Notes: generated by a model not told the origin, from the sequence alone. A stretch of 64,000 bases of DNA from Pseudomonas versuta (GCF_001294575.1 NZ_CP012676.1:2542001-2606000), one strand, 5' to 3'. Counted from the stretch's first letter, positions 9,312-18,587 are shown. Numbers and translations are program-made.

Positions 9312-10505
9312 ATGGCCATCCGGCTTCCAAACCTGCAACGCCTGCTGTTTCCCGTGGCTGCTGCCGTCACCCTCAACATGGCTATGTCCGGTGGCGCGCA
9401 AGCGGGCGAACCGCCGATCAAGGTCGGGCTGGTGGCCGCCCTTTCTGGCCAGTCGGCCAAATCCGGCGAAGCCCTGACCCGGGGCCTGACCATGGCGATC
9501 AATGAGGTTAACGCCAGCGGCGGCGTGCTCGGGCGACCACTGGAACTGGTGCGCCGTGACGACGAAAGCAATCCGTCAAAGGGCATGCTCGCCGCTCGTG
9601 AACTGGTCCAGCGCGAGAAAGTCGCCGTGCTGTTTGGGGGGCTTGATACCCCGGTTTCCCTGGCTATCGTGCCGCTGGCCAATCAGATGAAAGTGCCGTT
9701 CATGGGCATTTGGGCTGCCGGGACCAAAATCACCGAGAACGGCGCCGCCGACAATTATGTTTTCCGGGTTTCCGCGGTCGATGAGCTGGTGGATGAGGCC
9801 CTGGTCAAGTACGGGGTCGACCACGGCATGCACAAGCCGGGGATGATTCTGATCAACAATCCATGGGGCGAATCCAACGAGGCCGGTTTTAAGCGCGCGC
9901 TGGAGAAACGCGGGCTGGCCAACGCCGGGGTCGAGCGGATTCAGGACAGTGACCTGGATGTCGTGCCGCAACTGACCCGCTTGAAAAACGCCGGGGCCGA
10001 TACCCTGCTGCTGGTCGGCAACGTCGGCCCCTCGGCACAGGTGGTCAAGTCTCTGGACCGCATGGGCTGGGACGTGCCGGTGGTCTCGCACTGGGGCCCG
10101 GCCGGTGGCCGCTTTGGTGAGCTGGCGGGGCCTAATGCATCCCGGGTGCATTTCATCCAGACCTACGTGTTCACCGAACACAACAACGCCAAAGGCGATG
10201 CCCTGCTGAGCGCCTTGAAAACCGCTTACCCGCAGATCAAGACCCTGGCCGATGTGACACCGGCAGTGGGAATTGCCAATGCCTATGACGCCCTGCATCT
10301 GGCCGCCCGGGCCATCGAGAACGCCGGGAACACCGACGGCAAGGCGGTACGCGACGGTTTCTACGCCATCCGCGACTACGACGGGTTGATCAAGCACTAT
10401 CAACAGCCGTTCACCCCGTTGAAGCATGACGCGCTGGGGCCTGACGACTATGTGTTCACCCACTTCGTCAATGACCGGATCGTACCGCTCACGCCTGAGG
10501 AGTAA
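9312..10505 (+). CDS. Branched-chain-type ABC transporter substrate-binding protein
   Basis: A 397-residue periplasmic-binding-protein type I (LivK/Peripla_BP_6) with a signal peptide (LLFPVAAAVTLNMAMSGGAQA, cleaved before GEPPIKVG). The mature start IKVGLVAALSGQSAKSG and the segment NASGGVLGRPLELVRRDDES are family hallmarks. The start has AGGAG nine bases upstream. It is the first gene of a four-gene plus-strand operon with tight junctions (3 bp to the permease gene). It should bind the imported substrate. The cytosine-deaminase-like enzyme at the end of the operon suggests a nitrogen heterocycle or amide rather than a true branched-chain amino acid. Confidence 0.9.
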   Translation: MAIRLPNLQRLLFPVAAAVTLNMAMSGGAQAGEPPIKVGLVAALSGQSAKSGEALTRGLTMAINEVNASGGVLGRPLELVRRDDESNPSKGMLAARELVQREKVAVLFGGLDTPVSLAIVPLANQMKVPFMGIWAAGTKITENGAADNYVFRVSAVDELVDEALVKYGVDHGMHKPGMILINNPWGESNEAGFKRALEKRGLANAGVERIQDSDLDVVPQLTRLKNAGADTLLLVGNVGPSAQVVKSLDRMGWDVPVVSHWGPAGGRFGELAGPNASRVHFIQTYVFTEHNNAKGDALLSALKTAYPQIKTLADVTPAVGIANAYDALHLAARAIENAGNTDGKAVRDGFYAIRDYDGLIKHYQQPFTPLKHDALGPDDYVFTHFVNDRIVPLTPEE

Positions 10506-10508
10506 GCC

Positions 10509-11378
10509 ATGTTCACCGCCGCCACCGTCACCGGCCTCGGGCTGGGCAGCATGTACGCGTTACTGGCGCTGGGTTTTCACCTGACCTGGGTTGTCTCGCG
10601 AACCGTCAACTTTGCCCAGGGCAGCGCCATGATGGTCGGCGCAGTGCTGGGCTACACCTTTTGCATCACCTGGGGCTGGTCACTGTGGCTGGCCCTGCCG
10701 CTGACGCTGTGCCTTTGTGCCCTGTACGGCCTGGTGATCGAGCGCTGGCTGGTGCGGCCGTTCCACAGCCGCGGCTCGCAGGCCTGGCTGATGGCAACCG
10801 TCGCGGGCGGGATTCTGGTGGATAACCTGGCGCTCTTTACCTTTGGCAAGGAGCCTCGTCAGTTCGAGAGCAGCCTGGTCAACCTCAAGGTCGAGTTGTT
10901 TGCCAGCAATATTGGCGCCCTGCAATTGCTGATCCCGCTGGCAGGCGCGGGCATTGCCCTGGCGCTGTACCTGGTGCGGCGTTACACCCGGCTGGGCAAA
11001 GTGCTTGAGGCCTGCGTGCAAAATCCACGGGCGGCGATGCTGATGGGGATCAACGTCAATCGCGTGGTGGCCATCGCCTTTGCCCTGTCCACGGTGTTCG
11101 CCGGGATCGCCGGCCTGTTGATTGCGCCGCTGTTCAGTGTCAACGCGGAAATGGGCATGCTGTTCGGCCTCAAAGCGTTTGCGGTGGCCATTCTCGGTGG
11201 CATCAGCAGCGCAGGCGGCGTATTCACCGCCGGGTTGCTGTTCGGCCTGACCGAAGCCTTGATCACCCTGTATTTCGGCTCCGCGTTCACCCAGATATTC
11301 ACATTTGCGCTGGTCATTCTCGCATTGGCAATACGCCCCAACGGTCTCTTCGGCAGCCAGGCACTGGTGAAAGTATGA
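10509..11378 (+). CDS. Branched-chain-type ABC transporter permease (LivH type)
   Basis: A 289-residue membrane protein with about eight hydrophobic segments. LGLGSMYALLALGFHLTWVVSRTVNFAQGSAMMVGA is the characteristic LivH N-terminus, shown here in part: the NFAQG motif binds near the inner gate. VLEACVQNPRAAMLMGINVNRV is the coupling (EAA-type) loop, and AILGGISSAGGVFTAGLLFG closes the core. The stop overlaps the next start as ATGA (11375-11378). It forms the membrane pore together with the permease part of the following fused protein. Confidence 0.92.
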   Translation: MFTAATVTGLGLGSMYALLALGFHLTWVVSRTVNFAQGSAMMVGAVLGYTFCITWGWSLWLALPLTLCLCALYGLVIERWLVRPFHSRGSQAWLMATVAGGILVDNLALFTFGKEPRQFESSLVNLKVELFASNIGALQLLIPLAGAGIALALYLVRRYTRLGKVLEACVQNPRAAMLMGINVNRVVAIAFALSTVFAGIAGLLIAPLFSVNAEMGMLFGLKAFAVAILGGISSAGGVFTAGLLFGLTEALITLYFGSAFTQIFTFALVILALAIRPNGLFGSQALVKV

Positions 11379-13867
11379 AAAACCCCAACACCCTGGCCGC
11401 ACCGGCCGGCATTGCCCTGCTCGCCGTGGCCTGTGTGGTCATGGCTTTCACTCTGGACAGCTACTCATTACTGGTCTTCACCCTCTGTGCCCTGGCGGCG
11501 GTGGTCGGCGTGGGCCTCAATATCCTGATCGGTCTCAGCGGGCAGATTTCCTTCGGTCATATTGCCTTCTATGCCATCGGCGCCTATGTCTCGGCACTGT
11601 TGACCATGGCCGGCTGGCCGCTGTGGCTGGCCCTGCCAGTCGCCGGTGCGGTTGCAGGGCTGATCGGGGCGCTGCTGGCGATTCCCGCACTGCGGGTCAG
11701 CGGCCCGTATCTGGCGATGATCACCATTGCGTTTGCCTTTGTGGTGCATCACAGCCTCATCGAATGGCGGGAGGTGACTGGCGGCTCCAACGGTTTGATG
11801 GGGATCCCGCTGCCAGAGTTTGCCGGTCTCGATCCGGCCGTACTGCTCGCGCTGCTGGCTGGCGCACTGATGATTGGAGCGCTGCTGTTTTATCAGCGCC
11901 TGAGCCACAGCAGTTGGGGCAAGGCCATGCGCGCGGTCAAAGCCTCGGAAATTGCTGCCCGCTCACTGGGCTTCAACCCGGTGCTCAGCAAAACCCTGGC
12001 GTTCGCCTTGTCGGCCGCCCTGACCGGGCTGGCGGGCGGTTTGCTCGCGCCCTTGATGATGTTCATCAACCCGGAGTCCTTTCCGTTCACCCAGTCCATC
12101 CTGTTTGTGCTGGCCGTGATCGTCGGGGGCAGCGGCATGCTGTTCGGACCGCTGATTGGCGCACTGCTGATTGTGCTGGTACCGGAGCTGCTATCGGATT
12201 TTGCCGAGTACCGCCTGCTGATTTTTTCCGTACTGCTGCTGGTGGTGTTGTGGATCGCACCCAACGGCCTGCTGGGCGCCCTCGCCCGCCGCTGGATCAA
12301 GCCGCCACGGCTGCTGGCGCCGACGCAGATCGATCAGCCACGCATCGCCGCGTATCTGCGCAGCCGTGGCCCGTCCACCGGCTTGCGGGTCACCGACATC
12401 GGGATTCGCTTCGGTGGCGTGCAGGCCGCGCAACACGTCAGCCTGGAGGCGCCCGCCGGCAGCATTACCAGCATCATCGGCCCTAACGGCGCCGGGAAAA
12501 CCACGGTGCTGAACATGATCAGCGGGTTTTATGCGCCCGACAGCGGCCAGATTGAACTGCAACAGCCACTGGCCGGGCTGGCGGCCTGGAGAAGCGCCCG
12601 GGCCGGTATTGCCCGCACCTATCAGACCACCCTGCTGTTCGGTGAAATGTCGGTCATGGACAACCTGCTGGTGGCGATGCAGAAAGGTCGCCTGGGCCTG
12701 CCATTCAGTCTTGCCGGTGCCGGGCAGCGCAGCCTGGCACTGGATCTGCTGGCCCTGGTGGGCTACCGCGGCGAGGTCAATATTACCGCCGAAGACTTGC
12801 CCCATGTGGACCGTCGCCTGGTGGAAATCGCCCGGGCACTGGCCACTGCCCCTGCGGTCTTGCTGCTGGATGAACCGGCTGCGGGCCTGAGTCGGCGCGA
12901 CACCGATGAACTGGCCGTGCTGCTGCGCAAGCTGGCGGACTTTGGCCTCACGGTGATTCTGGTGGAGCATGACATGGCGCTGGTGATGGCCGTGTCTTCC
13001 CACCTGCTGGTGCTCGACGCCGGCAAGCCGATCGCCTCGGGGCCACCGGCTGAAATCCGCCAGAACCCGCAAGTGATTGCGGCGTATCTGGGGGGCACCG
13101 ACTATCAGGCGACACCTCGTGAACAGGTCTGGGACGGTAGCCGCGATGCACGCCTGTACGTCAAGGACCTGGTCATCGATTACGGCGCATCGCCAGTGGT
13201 GGACAAGGTCAGTCTGCTGGTCAATCCCGGCGAGCTGGTGGCGATTCTCGGCGCCAACGGCGCGGGCAAATCGAGCATCCTGCAGTGCCTGGCCGGGCTG
13301 CATCGCGCCACCAGCGGCAGCATCCTGCTGGACAATGAAAACATCGAGCAGGCCAACGCCAGCACCATCGCCGCAAAAGGCCTGGCGCTGGTGCCGGAAG
13401 GCCGTCAGGTTTTCCCTTATCTGAGCGTGCGCGACAACCTGCTGCTCGGAGGCTATTCGCGCCGCGAGGCGTTTGATGCCGAGGCTGAAATCGAGGCCAT
13501 TCTCAAACGCTTTCCGCGCCTGCGCGACCGTATCGACAACCCGGCCGGGCTGCTTTCCGGGGGCGAGCAACAAATGGTTGCAGTGGGTCGCGGCCTGATG
13601 GCCAAACCCAAAATCCTGCTGCTCGATGAGCCCTCGCTCGGCTTGTCACCGGCCATGATCGGCGAGCTTTACGACGCACTGGCCGCGCTGCGCGACGAGG
13701 GCGTGACCATCCTGCTGGTGGATCAAATGGCCAACCTGGCACTGCAAGTGGCGGATCGCGCTTATGTGCTGGAAACCGGGACCATCATCAAAGCCGCCAG
13801 CGCTGCACACTTGCGTGAGGACACCGAACTGGCGGCCGCTTACCTGGGTGAAGGAGTCAGCGCATGA
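11375..13867 (+). CDS. Triple fusion LivM permease - LivG ATPase - LivF ATPase
   Basis: One 830-residue chain carries three subunits that are normally separate. Residues about 1-310 are a LivM permease (GLNILIGLSGQISFGHIAFYAIGAYV). About 335-575 is a LivG-type ATPase: Walker [12 protein letters not shown], Walker [14 protein letters not shown]-loop VEHDM. About 590-830 is a LivF-type ATPase: Walker A LGANGAGKSS, signature LSGGEQQM, Walker [13 protein letters not shown]. The first ATPase has LPHVD where LivG normally has a LSYGQ-like signature, so its contribution to hydrolysis may be altered. There is no frameshift or stop between parts. ATGA overlaps at both ends indicate translational coupling. 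The fusion fixes subunit stoichiometry and gives two ATPases per polypeptide. Confidence 0.93.
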   Translation: MKNPNTLAAPAGIALLAVACVVMAFTLDSYSLLVFTLCALAAVVGVGLNILIGLSGQISFGHIAFYAIGAYVSALLTMAGWPLWLALPVAGAVAGLIGALLAIPALRVSGPYLAMITIAFAFVVHHSLIEWREVTGGSNGLMGIPLPEFAGLDPAVLLALLAGALMIGALLFYQRLSHSSWGKAMRAVKASEIAARSLGFNPVLSKTLAFALSAALTGLAGGLLAPLMMFINPESFPFTQSILFVLAVIVGGSGMLFGPLIGALLIVLVPELLSDFAEYRLLIFSVLLLVVLWIAPNGLLGALARRWIKPPRLLAPTQIDQPRIAAYLRSRGPSTGLRVTDIGIRFGGVQAAQHVSLEAPAGSITSIIGPNGAGKTTVLNMISGFYAPDSGQIELQQPLAGLAAWRSARAGIARTYQTTLLFGEMSVMDNLLVAMQKGRLGLPFSLAGAGQRSLALDLLALVGYRGEVNITAEDLPHVDRRLVEIARALATAPAVLLLDEPAAGLSRRDTDELAVLLRKLADFGLTVILVEHDMALVMAVSSHLLVLDAGKPIASGPPAEIRQNPQVIAAYLGGTDYQATPREQVWDGSRDARLYVKDLVIDYGASPVVDKVSLLVNPGELVAILGANGAGKSSILQCLAGLHRATSGSILLDNENIEQANASTIAAKGLALVPEGRQVFPYLSVRDNLLLGGYSRREAFDAEAEIEAILKRFPRLRDRIDNPAGLLSGGEQQMVAVGRGLMAKPKILLLDEPSLGLSPAMIGELYDALAALRDEGVTILLVDQMANLALQVADRAYVLETGTIIKAASAAHLREDTELAAAYLGEGVSA

Positions 13868-15102
13868 ACGCCATGAAAATCATCAACGCACGGCTGGGTG
13901 ACGATCACCGCACCAGCGTGCTGTATGTCGAAAACGGCTACTTCGTCGAGTCCTTCAGCGCCGACACCCGTCACTGGCAGACCCTGGACCTGTGCGGCCG
14001 GCTCATGTTGCCGGGCCTGATTGAAACCCACATCCATCTGGACAAAGCCTGCATCATGCAGCGCTGCCGGCTGCATGAAGGCACGCTGGCCGAAGCCGTA
14101 GCGCAAACCCGGGCCGCGAAGGCAGAGTTCACCGAAGACGATGTGTACCGGCGCGCAGCCCTGGTGCTGGATAAGGCGATACTGCAAGGCACCACGCACA
14201 TGCGCACCCACGTGGAACTGGACCCGCAGATCGGCCTGACCGGGTTCAATGCCGTACGCCGGTTGCAGGCGGATTATGCCTGGGCGATCAGCCTGCAAAT
14301 CTGCGTGTTCCCCCAGGAAGGCCTGCTGAACAATCCGGGGACTGAAGCCTTGTTGTGTCAGGCTCTGGAAAGCGGTGCCAGCGTGCTGGGCGGCTGCCCC
14401 TACATGGACAGCGACCCGAACGGGCAGATCCGCCGCCTGTTCGAACTGGCGGTGCGCTACAACTGCGACCTGGACTTGCATCTGGATTTCGACCTTAACC
14501 CTGAAGGCATGACCGTGATGGAGGTGGCGCGGTGTACACAGCAGCATGGCTGGGGGGGGCGCGTGACCGTCGGCCACGTGACCAAGCTCTCGGCCCTGCC
14601 CCGCGAGCCACTCACGGTGCTGGGCCTACACCTGGCGAAAACCGGGGTACAGGTGACATGCCTGCCCAGCACCGACCTGTACCTGATGGGTCGCGAGGCC
14701 TTTCACAACAAGCCCCGGGGGCTGGCGCCACTGGCGCAACTGCATGCGTGCGGGGTGACCTGCTCGGTGTCCACCAACAACCTTGGCAACCCGTTTACAC
14801 CCTATGGTGATGCGTCCCTGATCCGTCAGGCCAACTTGTTTGCCAACGTCAGTCAGATGGGGACAGAAGGGCAACTGCGCCAATGCCTGGCCTGGGTTTC
14901 AAGCGAATCGGCGCGCCTGTTGCGCTTGACCGATTACGGCCTGCTGGCGGGCTGTCGTGCCGATTTCATCGTGTTTGACGCATGCTCGCCTGCGGCGGTG
15001 ATTGCCGAAATCAGCGCACCGCTGATGGGCTTCAAGGGCGGCCGGCAAACGTTCAGTCGCCCGGCTGCCACCTTGCACAAACCCGAACCAAAAACCCTGT
15101 AG
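13864..15102 (+). CDS. Cytosine-deaminase-like amidohydrolase with altered active site
   Basis: A 412-residue amidohydrolase closest in layout to cytosine deaminase/N-isopropylammelide hydrolases. HIHLD (about residues 56-60) gives the HxH pair. DLHLDFDLN (His about 206) and VTVGHVTK (His about 239) are further ligands. Compared with E. coli CodA, the catalytic Glu of HxDE is Phe (HLDF). The strand-8 Asp appears as Asn in SVSTNNLGNPF (about 302-311). The rest looks well kept, so this is probably a distinct subgroup rather than a dead enzyme. Its ATGA overlap with the transporter gene says it acts on the imported compound. Confidence 0.8.
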   Translation: MNAMKIINARLGDDHRTSVLYVENGYFVESFSADTRHWQTLDLCGRLMLPGLIETHIHLDKACIMQRCRLHEGTLAEAVAQTRAAKAEFTEDDVYRRAALVLDKAILQGTTHMRTHVELDPQIGLTGFNAVRRLQADYAWAISLQICVFPQEGLLNNPGTEALLCQALESGASVLGGCPYMDSDPNGQIRRLFELAVRYNCDLDLHLDFDLNPEGMTVMEVARCTQQHGWGGRVTVGHVTKLSALPREPLTVLGLHLAKTGVQVTCLPSTDLYLMGREAFHNKPRGLAPLAQLHACGVTCSVSTNNLGNPFTPYGDASLIRQANLFANVSQMGTEGQLRQCLAWVSSESARLLRLTDYGLLAGCRADFIVFDACSPAAVIAEISAPLMGFKGGRQTFSRPAATLHKPEPKTL

Positions 15103-15151
15103 GAGTCGTGCGATACGCACATCAACAGGCGATGTCATCTTGGGTGCAACT

Positions 15152-15844
15152 TCAATCACTCAACGCCTGCCTGAGGTTGAATTCCTCTGGCGCACTTTCT
15201 TCAAGGGCCAGCTGCGCTTCCAGTTCATCCAGGTGTTCCAGCATCACGGTCACGGCTTTGTGGTTATCGCCATGCTCCAGGGCGGTGATGATTTGCTGAT
15301 GCTCATCGGAGGCGCAAGACGGCACGTCATTGCGCTGAAACAGCGCCACGATCAATGAACTGCGGACCATCAGGTTAGCGAGGATGTCACTCAATACGGC
15401 ATTGCCGCTGATCTCGCCCAGCATCAGGTGAAACTCGCTCAGCTCGCGCACGATGGCCCGGCGATCGGTGTCGCTGGTGGCTTTGCGCTCGTTGTTCATG
15501 TGGCTGGCAATGCGCTGGCGTTGTTTACGCATCACCGCCGGGGTGATGGCTTCGACAATCGCCCGTTCAATGGCGCGCCGGGCGCTGAAAATATCCCGGG
15601 CTTCCCTCGCCGTCGGCTGGGCAACCATGGCTCCGCGATTGGCTTCGATGGTCACCACTTTTTGCATGGCCAGACGCTGCAGCGCTACTTGCACATGGTT
15701 GCGGTTGGCCTGCAGGGTTTCGACAATCTGTGCTTCGACCAGTCGGGTACCCGGCGGCAGGCGATGCTGGGCGATAGCCTTGAACAGCGCATCGACGATA
15801 CGTTGCACCTCAAGCTGTTTGGCGGTGACAGTGCTCAACCCCAT
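15152..15844 (-). CDS. GntR-family transcriptional regulator (FadR/FCD subgroup)
   Basis: A 230-residue regulator starting MGLSTVTAKQLEVQRIV. The ATG at 15844 has GAGG upstream, while a longer reading starts with TTG. The winged helix spans about residues 10-75 (IAQHRLPPGTRLVEAQIVETL, NRNHVQVALQRLAMQKVVTIEANRGAMV). An all-helical FCD ligand domain follows, with the metal-binding Asp/His pattern (ARDIFSARRAIERAIVEAI, FHLMLGEISGNAVLSDIL, EHQQIITALEHGD). It lies downstream of the GGT-family gene on the same strand (114-bp gap) and converges with the amidohydrolase gene. It probably senses an organic acid and controls one of the adjoining catabolic operons. Confidence 0.88.
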   Translation of the reverse strand: MGLSTVTAKQLEVQRIVDALFKAIAQHRLPPGTRLVEAQIVETLQANRNHVQVALQRLAMQKVVTIEANRGAMVAQPTAREARDIFSARRAIERAIVEAITPAVMRKQRQRIASHMNNERKATSDTDRRAIVRELSEFHLMLGEISGNAVLSDILANLMVRSSLIVALFQRNDVPSCASDEHQQIITALEHGDNHKAVTVMLEHLDELEAQLALEESAPEEFNLRQALSD

Positions 15845-15957
15845 CCTTACCTCTATTGTCCGGAAAACCTCATGCCAACACACAAGGCTGCGGCTGACGG
15901 GCAATCGGCGGCATTATCCGCCAGTAGCCCGGACCCGGCAAACCCGGGGTTCAACCA

Positions 15958-17529
15958 CTAGTCTGCCTGCCCCAGGCCTGTGCCCTCACCCCGCGGGTCA
16001 TGCATGGCGCTGCGCCGGCCAGCGGCATCAATGGCGATGATTCCGGCGTGGCCGGTCATGGGGCTGCGGGCGGGGATGATTTCCACTTCATGCCCCAGGG
16101 TCGCCAGGCCTTCAATGGTCGCGGCCTGCATGTCGCCCTCAAGCTTGAGATTGTCAGTGCTGTCGAAAAAACTGCGCCCCAACAGAAAGCGCGGGGTTTG
16201 CAACGCCAGGTCGATGGGTTGCTCAAAGTCGATCAGTTGGGTCGCCAGCACCATCTGGGTCTGCGGTTGACCATCGCCACCCTGGGTGCCGAAAAACCAG
16301 CGGCGGCCATCGTCAGCCAGATAGCAAGACGGATTGAGCGTGTGCGCCGGACGCTTGCCCGGGGCCCAGCCATTGACGTGCCCGGGGTTGGCATTGAATC
16401 CGGCTGCACGGTTGTGCCACAGCACACCGGTATCGCCAAGGATGCAGCCCGAACCGAAATCGTGAAACAGGCTCTGGATCAGACAGGCCGTACGCCCCTG
16501 GGCATCGGTCGCGGCCATCCATACCGTGTCGGCCGGGCGCCCTGGTTCGTTCCACGGGGCGGCATGATGATCGTCGATGGCATCGGCATACGCCCGCACC
16601 TGCAGGTCTTCGAGACTGGCCGTGAAATCCCAGGGCTTGCTCAGCGGATCGCATAACTGCGCATTGCGCCGCAGCAAGCCCTGTTTAATCGCTTCGACCA
16701 GGTAGTGGTAGTACAGCGCGCTGGCGTTGCCGGCTTGCGCCAGGGGCTTGTGTTGCAGTGCGGCCATGGCCTGCAAGGTGTACAGACCCTGACACGGGGG
16801 CGCGACATTGTAGAGACGGCCTGCGCGGTAGCGCACTGAAATCGGCGCGACTTCAGGAGCCCGGGTCGCGGCCAGGTCGGCAGCCGTCAGGCCACAACCG
16901 AGGCGATCAAACTCAGCGCCGAAGGCCTGGGCCAGGTCGCCGTGATAGAAATCCTCCAGGCCTTCTTTGGCCAGGTGCCGCAGGGTGTTGGCCAGTTCCG
17001 GCTGGCGCAGGGTGTCGCCCTCGCGCAGCCATCGTCCATCGGTCTTGCACAGACGATGCAGGTCGGGCAATTGCTCGATCAGAGGCTGGCGCAGGGTTTG
17101 CCAGAACAGTTGCGATTGCGAAACCGCGGTGCCTGAATCGGCCACGCTTGCCGCGTCTTCCAGCAGGTCGGCCCAGCCGAACCTCGAACCCCACTGGTGC
17201 CGACTGATATTGGCGGCGGTCTGCCAGCTGGCCATGGCCCCCGCCGTACTGGCAACCGCACCCGGCCCACGGACACTGATGGCTGCGCCTTCAGGTAAAC
17301 GCTGCCCGGCCTGGCCGATCCCCACGATGGTGCGCACCTTGCTGTCGTGGATCATCCATAGGGCATCGCCGCCCAGGCCGGTCATATGCGGGAAAACCGC
17401 AGCCAGCATGGCACTGGCCGCCAGCATCGCATCGATGGCAGTACCGCCCGCATCGAGAATCCGCATACCTGCGGCGCTGGCATCGGCATGCGGGGTACAG
17501 ATCACGGCACGGCTGGAGGTAGCGATCAT
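15958..17529 (-). CDS. Gamma-glutamyltransferase-family Ntn hydrolase, oxamate amidohydrolase-like
   Basis: A 523-residue GGT-family proenzyme without a signal peptide, so probably cytoplasmic. The N-terminal part (MRILDAGGTAIDAMLAAS, TGLGGDALWMI) forms the large subunit. The autocatalytic Thr is expected at DTVWMAATDAQG, where classical GGTs have TTHYSVVD. FHDFGSGCI and the GTQGGDGQPQ segment complete the pocket. The TVW in place of TTH, the FGSG context and the lack of export recall oxamate amidohydrolase (HpxW) of purine/ureide breakdown rather than glutathione GGT. Its promoter carries the paired operator at 17549-17578, and a LysR gene lies immediately upstream. The substrate assignment is tentative. 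Confidence 0.75.
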   Translation of the reverse strand: MIATSSRAVICTPHADASAAGMRILDAGGTAIDAMLAASAMLAAVFPHMTGLGGDALWMIHDSKVRTIVGIGQAGQRLPEGAAISVRGPGAVASTAGAMASWQTAANISRHQWGSRFGWADLLEDAASVADSGTAVSQSQLFWQTLRQPLIEQLPDLHRLCKTDGRWLREGDTLRQPELANTLRHLAKEGLEDFYHGDLAQAFGAEFDRLGCGLTAADLAATRAPEVAPISVRYRAGRLYNVAPPCQGLYTLQAMAALQHKPLAQAGNASALYYHYLVEAIKQGLLRRNAQLCDPLSKPWDFTASLEDLQVRAYADAIDDHHAAPWNEPGRPADTVWMAATDAQGRTACLIQSLFHDFGSGCILGDTGVLWHNRAAGFNANPGHVNGWAPGKRPAHTLNPSCYLADDGRRWFFGTQGGDGQPQTQMVLATQLIDFEQPIDLALQTPRFLLGRSFFDSTDNLKLEGDMQAATIEGLATLGHEVEIIPARSPMTGHAGIIAIDAAGRRSAMHDPRGEGTGLGQAD

Positions 17530-17548
17530 GGTTAAAGCACACTCTCTT

Positions 17549-17578
17549 TGCTAGCTATCGGTAGATTGATTGTTAGCA
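17549..17578. promoter_or_regulatory. Paired TGCTAGCT/TGTTAGCA sites before the GGT-family gene
   Basis: TGCTAGCT (17549-17556) and TGTTAGCA (17571-17578) are 22 bp apart centre to centre in the 89-bp gap between the LysR gene and the GGT-family gene. They match the pair at 9267-9295 in sequence and in spacing, 20-49 bp upstream of the ATG. Probable shared operator. Confidence 0.45.
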
Positions 17579-17618
17579 GAGCAAGATGTGTGCCTTGAAG
17601 CGCAGGTCAACGGCCACA

Positions 17619-18587
17619 CTAGATGTTTTGCAGCTCAATCGCCCGGCGAAAAGACTCAAGAAACACCGCCTCGGCGCGAGTCATGCGCTGCTCGCGGTTC
17701 CACATCAGGAACACGTCGACATCCGCCACGCCCTCGGCGGGTGGCAGGCGCCAGATCAGGCCGTTATGCAAGTCGATGTCCACCAGGTGCTCGGGCAGGC
17801 AACCGATGCCGTAACCGGCGATGATCAGGCGGCGGATTTCTTCAAAGCTTGAAGATGACGCAACGATTTTTCCGGTGAAGCCTTGCTGATCACGAAAGAC
17901 CGTCAACGGCGATAGATTTCCACCAATCTGGTCACTGGTGAAACTGACAAAGTTTTCTCCTAGCAACGCCTCAAGAGAAAGTCGGCGCTGACCGAAAAGC
18001 CGATGGCGCTTGCCGCAGAAAAACGCATAGCGCTGGCGCATGAGCGGCAAGCGTTCGAGCTTGGTGTGAGCAAAACGGGACAAGCCGACACCGACGCTGG
18101 CGGTCTTCTGGTTTAGCGAACTCTGGATATCGGAACTGCGCATGACTTCCACTTCAAGCTCGACCCGAGGGTGCAGGCAGTGAAAGTCGGCCAAAAACTC
18201 ATCGTACAAAGCTGACTGCACCTGGCTGATCGACAGCACGCGCACCTTGCCGACGACGTCTTCCTCAACACCTTCGACAGCCATCCCCAGCCGGGAAACG
18301 TTGCCGTAGATTTCCTGCGCGATGGCCAGTACTTCCTCGCCGGCCTGGGTCAGGTCGAAACGCGGGCCCCGGCGCAAAATCAACGGGCAATCGAGCTGCT
18401 CTTCCAGGCGCTTGAGCGACTGGCTGACCGCCGACTGGGTCACATACAACCGCGCCGCAGCACGACTGATACTGCGCTCCTGGCCAATAGCCAGATAGGT
18501 ACGCAACAGATTCCAGTCAAGCCGGTCCTTGAGAAATCGCCTGCCCTGCCATGCTCCGGGTACTTCACTCATCACGCTCTCACTCAT
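17619..18587 (-). CDS. LysR-family transcriptional regulator
   Basis: A 322-residue LysR protein starting MSESVMSEVPGAWQG (ATG at 18587; a 16-residue longer reading begins with TTG). The helix-turn-helix is about residues 24-85: LLRTYLAIGQERSISRAAAR, LYVTQSAVSQSLKRLEEQL. The rest is the two-lobed effector-binding domain (VRVLSISQVQSALYDEFL opens lobe 1; IIAGYGIGCLPEHLV is the usual lobe 2 motif). It diverges from the MFS-aldolase operon starting at 18740, and the GGT-family gene lies just downstream on the same strand. It is the best candidate for the protein that reads the TGCTAGCA-like sites. Confidence 0.92.
   Translation of the reverse strand: MSESVMSEVPGAWQGRRFLKDRLDWNLLRTYLAIGQERSISRAAARLYVTQSAVSQSLKRLEEQLDCPLILRRGPRFDLTQAGEEVLAIAQEIYGNVSRLGMAVEGVEEDVVGKVRVLSISQVQSALYDEFLADFHCLHPRVELEVEVMRSSDIQSSLNQKTASVGVGLSRFAHTKLERLPLMRQRYAFFCGKRHRLFGQRRLSLEALLGENFVSFTSDQIGGNLSPLTVFRDQQGFTGKIVASSSSFEEIRRLIIAGYGIGCLPEHLVDIDLHNGLIWRLPPAEGVADVDVFLMWNREQRMTRAEAVFLESFRRAIELQNI

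Noticed and set aside
12191..13573. A 460-codon minus-strand frame opposite the triple-fusion ABC gene
   Set aside because: The opposite strand carries intact Walker A/B motifs. The antisense text is Gln/His/Arg-rich without structure.
9312..13867. Calling the left ABC operon a true branched-chain amino acid importer (livKHMGF)
   Set aside because: Family members import many amides and aromatic acids. The translationally coupled amidohydrolase points elsewhere, so no liv symbols were given.
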